Shown here in pieces: positions 55,761 through 62,000 of a stretch of DNA of 62,000 nt; within the stretch, counting starts at the first letter, position 1; each line of letters begins with the position of its first letter. The DNA lies in contig NC_081412.1 of the NCBI RefSeq assembly GCF_030272615.1, positions 668,365,852 to 668,427,851 on the forward strand, read 5' to 3'. This DNA comes from Cryptomeria japonica. Lineage: Eukaryota; Streptophyta; Pinopsida; Cupressales; Cupressaceae. A program made the translations under genes and the position numbers. The notes beneath the pieces are model-generated. The model saw nothing but the letters and a program-made list of their open reading frames with translations, made no database searches and was not told where the DNA came from.

Positions 55761-56589
55761 GACAGTTTACAAAAATGTGTCCTATCCTATTGCAAGAAAA
55801 GCATTTCAAGGGGAGCTTACCTTTGTATTTACTGGTTCCCTTAGGAAGTATCTTAGCAAGAAGAGCTTCAAATTCCATCAGGATCTCCTCATCATCCATT
55901 TCTCTGCTTTGCCTTGGTTCACCACTAGTATGGGCTTCTTTGCCCTTTCTAGATGGTGCAACAGATGCTCTGAAGGCTGATTTAGTCTTCTGAATACTGC
56001 CATCATAATTATTTATCTCATAAGATGTTAAATTTGCAATGATGGAGTCCAGGGATACCTTTGTCTTGTCTACAGATCTCAACTCCTGAATAGCAACAAC
56101 CCTTATTGCATAGACCGGTAATAAGGATCTCAAAACTTTGCTAACAATAGTGGAATCTTCCATTTTACCACTTGCACTCTTGATATCTCCAACAATAGTT
56201 TTGATTCTTATTCCATATTGTTGAATGGTCTGTCCTTCAACCATCTGCATGTCTTAAAACTTTACCCTAAGGCTTTCTTCCTTAGCTTGTTTCACAAGCT
56301 CATCACCGCCATAGATATTCTCAAGGGAATCCCATACTTTGGGATTCTCTTTATCCTGAACATCAATAAACTCAATGTTAGATAAACTGCTGATTAGGGC
56401 TTCCATGACCTGCCCATTCTCCTGAATCTCTCTCTTTTGATCATCAGTGAGAGTATAGGTAGGGATAACATAAGCATTCTCAACATAGCTCCAGTGTTGA
56501 GCACCCAAGCTTCTGATGTATATCTTCATTCTGTCCTTCCATATTTTAAAGTTATCTCTGTTTAACTTTAGACCTTCCCTCTTCATCAT
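55761..56589 (-). pseudogene. gag: CO5 gag
   Basis: It starts MMKREGLKLNRDNFKIWKDR at 56589, about 60 bases after the primer site. The plant copia Gag helices follow (ALISSLSNIEFIDVQDKENP, VWDSLENIYGGDE), interrupted by one stop at 56251-56253. VEGQTIQQYGIRIKTIVGD, VLRSLLPVYAIRVVAIQEL and a zinc knuckle CFSCNRIGHIFVNC (about 55762-55803) come next. The knuckle is complete. It has little identity to CO1/CO4 Gag beyond the family pattern, so it is a separate lineage. Confidence 0.88.
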
Positions 56590-56646
56590 TAGAGTAGGAT
56601 ATTTACCTCAAGCAGTTAAGCTTACAACACAGAGGACCTAGAAGAT

Positions 56647-56658
56647 TCTCTGATACCA
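56647..56658 (-). promoter_or_regulatory. CO5 primer binding site
   Basis: Sense TGGTATCAGAGA is close to the initiator Met-tRNA complement and lies two bases from the LTR end. Confidence 0.82.
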
Positions 56659-56660
56659 AT

Positions 56661-58177
56661 TGATGAATAAATGATGAATAGTTAGTACCAAACCGGTACT
56701 AAGAGGGGGGGTGAATCAGTACAGGCAAATACACTTTTCCTTAAACCAGTTTGACTGAAAAACTCTGCACTTGACTGGCAAGCAATAACACCGGTCTAAA
56801 CCAGATTACTGTTGGTTAAACACAGTAAGGATGTGAAAGACATAAACCGGTAACTCTTAGCTTTCCACACAATCTAACATCTTATTTCCACTTCACCCAT
56901 ATGCATACACTAGTGATACATCAACTAAAATGTAAAGACTTACTGGTTCAACATGCTTTACTGCTTGATAAAAAATAACAAAGCATCACATGAAAAAGCA
57001 TCACACATAACACATATTTTTTCACGTGGAAACCCAACTGGGAAAAACCATGGTGGGGATGAATACCCACAAGTTGTTCTTTGAACCCTTTTGAAGTCCA
57101 CTCTATTAGGAGCCTAGTTTGGTTAGAGACTTTTACAATAGGTTCTGTTAGGAACCGATCCTACTAGGGATCACCCGGTTAAGGGATGGCTAAAATACCC
57201 GGTTAAGGGTTAAACCCTGTTAAAGGTTACCTTGTTAGAGGATTTCAAGAACTGAAAGATTTTGAGTCACCCTATTAAAGGATTTATAGCAAGCCAGTTA
57301 AAGCTACCCTGCTAAGGGATTTTTGAACTGTTGAAGTGGTTAGAGGTCAATAGGTATTACAATGATATGGTAACAACACTTCAATGCCAATGCATATTTG
57401 CTTTAGTTCCTTCCTTTTGCAATCACACTCTGCGAGTATCTATTCTCTTATCTGGTCTAGCAAGAATCATGTATCTCTGCACTTAGATACACACACAACA
57501 TTTTCCAACAACCTCAACATGAAAAACAACATTGACCTTATAGGAAACAGATAGGTTGGTAGCATAAACCCTAAACCCTAAACCCTAAACATTTAGGTTA
57601 AGCAATTCAATCGGTTCAATCCTAACCATTGAACATATTGCATTGATTACAACAGTCTTGAACAGATCTCAAGACGTTCTTCATCATTTGTTCTTCACTG
57701 CTTCTTGGAGGCTAATAACCCATCACGTGTTCTCCACCATTTACAGAGACTAGGCACACAATAATGCTTGTTAGATAGGATCAATCTCCTTCATGCAAGA
57801 TCCTTCATGTGCACAAGGATGACATAGCAACACAATCTGTTCTTCATTACAATGCTAACTCATCACATGATGTCATCGGTTGAGTTACATAGGCTTGGAA
57901 CACTTCAATCGGAAACCCTGAAGCTAAGACTACCAATTGGTAGTCATACCATATGAAACCTTGATACAAAATATTCCATATAGTGGTTCACATTCCAACA
58001 TACTGGTTCACTTGGACAGACATACCACTTCACTTTTTCACATATACCAGTTCATTACATCATACTAGTTCTTTTACAAGTTTCTTACTTCAATATATCG
58101 ATTCACTCTTCAGCATATTGACATCAATGACAACATACAATATCATCATGACATCACACTCTGCACATATGCCAACA
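56661..58177 (-). repeat. CO5 5' LTR
   Basis: It begins TGATGAATAAATG and ends CATATGCCAACAC, 1517 bases. It carries the CCTRTTAGG-type array at 57098-57345, hairpins near 57022-57075 and a telomere-like run at 57566-57590. Confidence 0.87.
57566..57590 (-). repeat. Telomere-like TTTAGGG run in CO5 LTR
   Basis: About three and a half CCCTAAA units (plant telomere type) occur inside the LTR. Its short length and position make a chromosome-end origin unlikely. Confidence 0.85.
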
Positions 58178-58979
58178 CTACAGGTGAATTCAGACCTACC
58201 AATGTTACAAAGGTACTTTTGGATTCAATTAAGAAGATAACCGATTGCAATGCATTGGCCTACAAGGAAAATGATAACACATTACCTATTATTAAGTTGA
58301 TTGGGCCAAATTGTAAAATAGATCACATTATTGATTCTTTGGGTAAATTGGACACATTGTCCAAATTTATTGTTGATAATGTAATAACTATTGATAAGGT
58401 GAATGAGGACACAATTAAGGAGAGAGTTGAAAAATAGAAAAACACATTCTTTGAAGACACTATAAAGAAGTGTATAGACCACTTAAATACATTATTACCG
58501 ATACTTAACTCTACAATTTTGGAGTACAAGAAGCTATATAGGGAAACATACAAACCTCACCTTTTGACAGAGGATATAGATGAGGAGATCAGAAAAATAC
58601 ATAAAGAAATTGATGATATAGAAGATAATATAATTGGTTCATTCAGACATATATCAATTTTTGAGTAGGAAATAGTAGTTTTTGAGGAGAAGTTAGAGAA
58701 ACTTGAGAAAGAGAAGGCAAGGATAAGGTCAAATACATGGGAACTTAAAAATAAACTTGGTCCTAAGTTTTAAAATCTTATCACTCAGAGTATTGAAATA
58801 TATAAGGCATTAGTTCAAGGAGAGCGTTCACCAGAAGAACACATGCATTACCTCACCGACATGATCCAACAGACTGAGGCAACTTTGAATGATAGAAAAA
58901 GGTTTATGCAAAGTTTGAATTTAGTTTTGGCAGATATTTTTGAGAATGTAACCAACCGATTATAGACTTTGAGGTAAAA
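58178..58979 (+). pseudogene. NA4 ORF2, C-terminal part
   Basis: It continues the gene broken at 54150. VLLDSIKKITDCNALAYKEN aligns with NA2's SIKKITDYSSQAY. Then come SLGKLDTLSKFIVDNV and a coiled-coil tail with stops near 58435 and 58666. The final segment, PEEHMHYLTDMIQQTEATLN and MQSLNLVLADIFENVTN, ends near 58965. The helical, charged composition suggests oligomerisation. The function is unknown. Confidence 0.7.
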
Positions 58980-59025
58980 TTTTTGCTCTCGTTTTGATTA
59001 TTTTTGACAACCTTTTTAATTGATG

Positions 59026-59180
59026 TCAAAGGGGGAGTAGTGGAGAGAAAAATGCTTGTACAGGGGAGATCACTTGCTCAGGGGGAGCACATCTTTTTGG
59101 AATTTTTTTGGACTTCAGTTTTTGGAAACAGTTTTTGGATTTTTCTCATGAGTGTTACCATCAATGCCAAAGGGGAAGAT
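59026..59180 (+). promoter_or_regulatory. NA4 polypurine tracts (internal and LTR-adjacent)
   Basis: TCAAAGGGGGAGT lies at 59026-59038 and GCCAAAGGGGAAGAT at 59166-59180, directly before the 3' LTR. GCTCAGGGGGAGC near 59076 gives a third G-run, as in NA2. Confidence 0.78.
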
Positions 59181-59984
59181 TGTTGGAATTATACACTCTT
59201 ATGAGAATAGTTGATGTTGTCATTGATGACAACCATCTAACAACCAACTAAAAGATACCGACACTGACAATAGATTTCTACATACACCGGTAGATACCAG
59301 CACTGACAGGCACTTCACCGGCATCGGTAACAATGCATACCAACACTCAGGCCAACATGGAATAAACTTTTGTTTATTGTATTTTAATGTAAATATCTTT
59401 TGTAAGCTGACATGGACATTGTAATAGACTCATATATGTATGAGATATTAGAGGTCATTTTATATGATATGGCATATGATAGATAGAGAAGAGCGAGATA
59501 TGATGTATAATTTTATATAAGGTGATATAGTTGGCAGCGAAGGTTTTGGTTATTGACTGAGCTTAAACCAATACTGAACCTGGCATGAGAGATGTTGTTT
59601 TGAAGCAATACATTGTATTGGATTTTGATAATCCATTTTGTAGTTAGTGTGACTCTTATTGAGCAGTGAGCTATAGGTAGTTGGCCTCCCTGCATGTGCA
59701 GGCCCCTCATTGTAAGTAGTATTTATTCATTGGCCAATGAGTAAATATTGTGGGTCACAAATCCCACTAAGGTTTTTCCCACACCGGGTTTCCTCATTAA
59801 ATATCTTATGTTATGGTGTGTTTCTATGTTGTCTCTATTATTTTTGTTTATTGCAATAATTCTTATTTACCGGTACACTGTTTTGGGATGCAAAGTTATT
59901 AATAAGTTTAAATATTCTGCTAACCCGTTAGACACTGATTCACCCCCCCTCTCAGTTTCTTTGGGACTGTCATTGAATCTAAGA
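59181..59984 (+). repeat. NA4 3' LTR
   Basis: It begins TGTTGGAATTATACAC and ends GAATCTAAGA, 804 bases. It is uninterrupted and shows what the 5' LTR looked like before GY2 arrived. Confidence 0.9.
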
Positions 59985-61352
59985 GTTTCCCTCTTTGAGA
60001 TTCAGTAGGCTTCACCTTAGGTTCTTCTACTTTCTTCTTCTCATCTAATTTGGATTTTGTTGTCTTACCGGTGGGGGTACCGGTTGGTACACTGGAGGTT
60101 TCACCTTGTTGAGCCTCAAATTTAGCTCTTGTTGTATCTATCTATTCTTTTGTGAATCCTTCCTATTCAGCAAAGGTGTGTACCTCTTTTCTGACTTTCT
60201 TTGCGATCACTGGTTTCTATAATTCAGAATGCACTTTCAAAAGTTTCTCCTTGTAGGTTCCAAACCTCTCAGCAGTGGTATCGATCCGTTGAGCTAACAA
60301 ATGATCAGCATAAGTAACAATTATATCTTTATCCATCGACATTACCCATGTGGTCCTAGGAATAACAACTTCCATCAAGCATGTACAGTGTCAACCATAA
60401 AACAGATAGAATCCTCATACCGATTGACTACGTCTATCGATATGCGTTCCCTTTCATGCATTTCCTTCTAAAATTTCTTAAAATATCCCCATAAAATATC
60501 ATCAAAATTTGTTTTCAACATCCTAATGTTTTTCTTCATCTGCAATAGGGTACGTGTCCTAGTTATCCATTGTACATCACCAATACCGAGCAAAAATTTT
60601 TGGAGATAAAAGAATAAGCCCATGATAAGCTATCCAAACTTAAATCTCAACCTTTTGTCCTTCTTGATTGCTTCCAAATTTTCCACTAATTGACTCCTTA
60701 GAGCTTCAGTCATGTCATAGTCCATATTTTCTTTAATCATTTAGTATGCAGAGTGAATATATGTTCCTGGTATACTGTTCATTCTGCTTGAATAGAAAAT
60801 TCTATAGCCAATCACCATAGATTCAAATTTCACAGTGGGATCATTAATATCATTCATGGTCATGGCTCTTTTATCCCATCTAGATCCAGCTAACTTCTCA
60901 ACATCATTCTTAGGTATAGATCTAAGCAATGGTACTTCACCGATTGAGCAGAAGCTGGTTAGAGCATAAATTGCTTCCTTAGTGGTTTTGTGAGGTTTGT
61001 CCAACCACATGAACTAATCATGAATGAGGCTCAAAACAAATCTCACCAACTCATCATCAAAATCATCAATAAAATTGATCACATGATGAAAACCTTTATC
61101 AGCTAGGCTTCTAAACTGCTCTTTTAATCTACCCTGTTCATTGCACAGAGATCTATATTGCTCATAAATAATTGAAACTCCCAGATCTTCAAGTTTGCAA
61201 TGATAAAATAATCTTACATCCTCTACATGCAAAACACCATTCAGTACACCGGATAGGGCACCGACAGGGTCAATTTCCTCTGATTTGTATGGATGTCGTT
61301 TGTATTCAAGTCTTGCTCTCTCAATCACATCAACTATATGTGGAGTATCCAT
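59985..61352 (-). pseudogene. NA3 ORF2, N-terminal part
   Basis: It starts MDTPHIVDVIERARLEYKRH at 61352. Family blocks are NGVLHVEDVRLFYHCKLEDL, FMWLDKPHKTTKEAI, MTMNDINDPTVKFESMVIGY and SRMNSIPGTYIHSAY. A stop lies at 61011-61013 and another at 60738. It continues with ENMDYDMTEALRSQLVENLE, and a Thr/Lys-rich region with GTPTGKTTKSKLDEKKK reaches 59985, where NA4 inserted. It is clearly homologous to NA1, NA2 and NA4 ORF2 but the most diverged. This supports an old protein family rather than a recent capture in one element. Confidence 0.7.
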
Positions 61353-61789
61353 ACTACAATATGAAAAACTTTAAAGAAAAGAGTAAGAATCACTAATAAA
61401 TACCTCTTCTTCTTAGGTGCTAGGTTTTCCAATCGTCAAAAACTTTCAATTCACGATCGCTTAATCAAACTTCACTTTGATCACCTCAGATGCTGCTAAA
61501 TGATCTGAATGCTACTTGCACAAATTTATCTCTTCTCTGCTCACTTCACCAAGAGTTCTCAAGATGCAAAGTGATAAATAAAATTCAAAAAGTTCTATTT
61601 ATTTGCATTCTAACTACTGCAATAAATGCATTTACCAACAAAACCCTAAAATGCCTTAACAAACTCTAAAGCATATTACCGATAGCAAAAAATCAAATAT
61701 ATTTACCGATTTTGATCCAGAAGCACATCAAAACATCCAAATGCATCAGAATATGCAAATTCAACTTACAGTACATCATCCAAGGGTTC
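61353..61789 (-). promoter_or_regulatory. NA3 ORF1-ORF2 spacer
   Basis: A non-coding spacer with sense AAATAAATAGAAC near 61600, GGTGAAGTGAGCAGAG, and GAGGTATTTATTAGTG about 40 bases before the ORF2 ATG. The layout matches the other NA members. Confidence 0.35.
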
Positions 61790-62000
61790 AACTCAAGATT
61801 TGACAATATGCTCACCCCAAGTTGTAGAAACAACTTAGTTTGTCAGAGATGGATTCTCCACATTAGGTGAAGAATCTGATTCTTCAAATGGTTTGTCATC
61901 ACTCTTCTTCTTCTAGATATTATTCATCTCAGCTTTGGTTTCTTCAATATCAACCTTATGCTTTCCTTTACAGTCTGCAGAGTGATTCACCAGTTGGTTC
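61790..62000 (-). pseudogene. NA3 ORF1, C-terminal tail (partial)
   Basis: From the window edge the minus strand reads NQLVNHSADCKGKHKVDIEE, then EMNNI-stop and KPFEESDSSPN. This corresponds in place to the Lys-rich tail after the zinc knuckles in NA2 and NA4 (KGKEKVEEVKQEF). The knuckles would lie beyond 62000. The match is by position and composition only. Confidence 0.45.

Larger units (their letters stand above)
54151..58177 (-). mobile_element. CO5: Ty1/copia element, 3' half lost
   Basis: It has the 5' LTR at 56661-58177, primer site, gag, protease and integrase on the minus strand. RT, RNase H and the 3' LTR are missing at the left break near 54150. The coding part is in one frame with about four stops. 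It is a different copia lineage from CO1/CO4. Its LTR type is shared with LF1 and NA3. Confidence 0.88.
41534..59984 (+). mobile_element. NA4: pol-less LTR retrotransposon with two nested insertions
   Basis: The 5' LTR pieces (41534-41849 and 49719-50198) add up to the 3' LTR (59181-59984, 804 bases). It has a primer site, ORF1, ORF2 and double polypurine tracts. The target duplication is GTTTA (41529-41533) against GTTTC (59985-59989). GY2 splits the 5' LTR and CO5 splits ORF2. It inserted into NA3's ORF2. No pol domain belongs to it. Confidence 0.9.
35254..62000 (-). mobile_element. NA3: pol-less LTR retrotransposon, runs off the right edge
   Basis: NA3 has a 3' LTR at 35254-39180 (split by SL3), polypurine tracts, and ORF2 in two pieces (39560-41533 and 59985-61352) split by NA4. 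The ORF1 tail lies at the window edge. The 5' LTR and the rest of ORF1 lie beyond 62000. Its LTR belongs to the CO5/LF1 type. Confidence 0.82.

Overview
This window is a stack of nested plant LTR retrotransposons. I see no cellular protein gene, rRNA or tRNA in it. The sequence is AT-rich. Initiator-Met-tRNA-type primer binding sites, Ty1/copia and Ty3/gypsy proteins and insertion into insertion fit a seed plant with a very large genome. A gymnosperm is plausible, but nothing here proves it. Nearly every reading frame is interrupted, mostly by stops where a relative has Gln.

Layout, oldest layer first (labels are mine; CO = copia, GY = gypsy, NA = pol-less non-autonomous element, SL = solo LTR). 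GY1, an Athila/Tat-like gypsy remnant on the + strand, fills 1-5188 and resumes at 20293-20799. It is split by copia CO1 (5189-20292, minus). CO1 is itself split by NA1 (8661-15531, plus, perfect CATCT target duplication) and by solo LTR SL2 (16148-17419). NA1's 3' LTR holds solo LTR SL1 (14431-15501). Next come an LTR fragment LF1 (20800-22385, minus) joined to NA2 (22386-27726, plus, 5' end lost), and a copia remnant CO3 split by copia CO4 (27930-35064, minus). Then NA3 (minus) begins at 35254 and runs past the right edge. NA3's 3' LTR contains solo LTR SL3 (35789-38449), which contains solo LTR SL4 (36025-37626, perfect GGTAT duplication). NA3's second gene is split by NA4 (41534-59984, plus). 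NA4's 5' LTR is split by gypsy GY2 (41850-49713, minus, perfect GATGT duplication) and its second gene by copia CO5 (54151-58177, minus).

The most interesting content is the NA family, with four members here (NA1-NA4). Each has LTRs and a polypurine tract. NA1 and NA4 also show a Met-tRNA primer site; NA2's is lost and NA3's lies outside the window. None shows protease, integrase, reverse transcriptase or RNase H. They carry two genes instead. ORF1 is a coiled-coil protein ending in four tandem CCHC zinc knuckles. ORF2 is about 1000 residues, unrecognised, with a conserved N-terminal domain, a Lys-rich middle and a coiled-coil tail. Their LTRs share primer site, polypurine tract, terminal poly-C motif and a hairpin pair with base-pair covariation with the copia LTRs beside them. 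This suggests autonomous/non-autonomous partnerships: NA1, NA2 and NA4 with the CO1/CO4 type, and NA3 with the CO5 type.

GY2 is a second kind of incomplete element. It has an intact 640-residue Gag and a protease-like region separated by one UAG, but no reverse transcriptase or integrase. Its LTRs are about 97% alike by eye, making it one of the youngest insertions.
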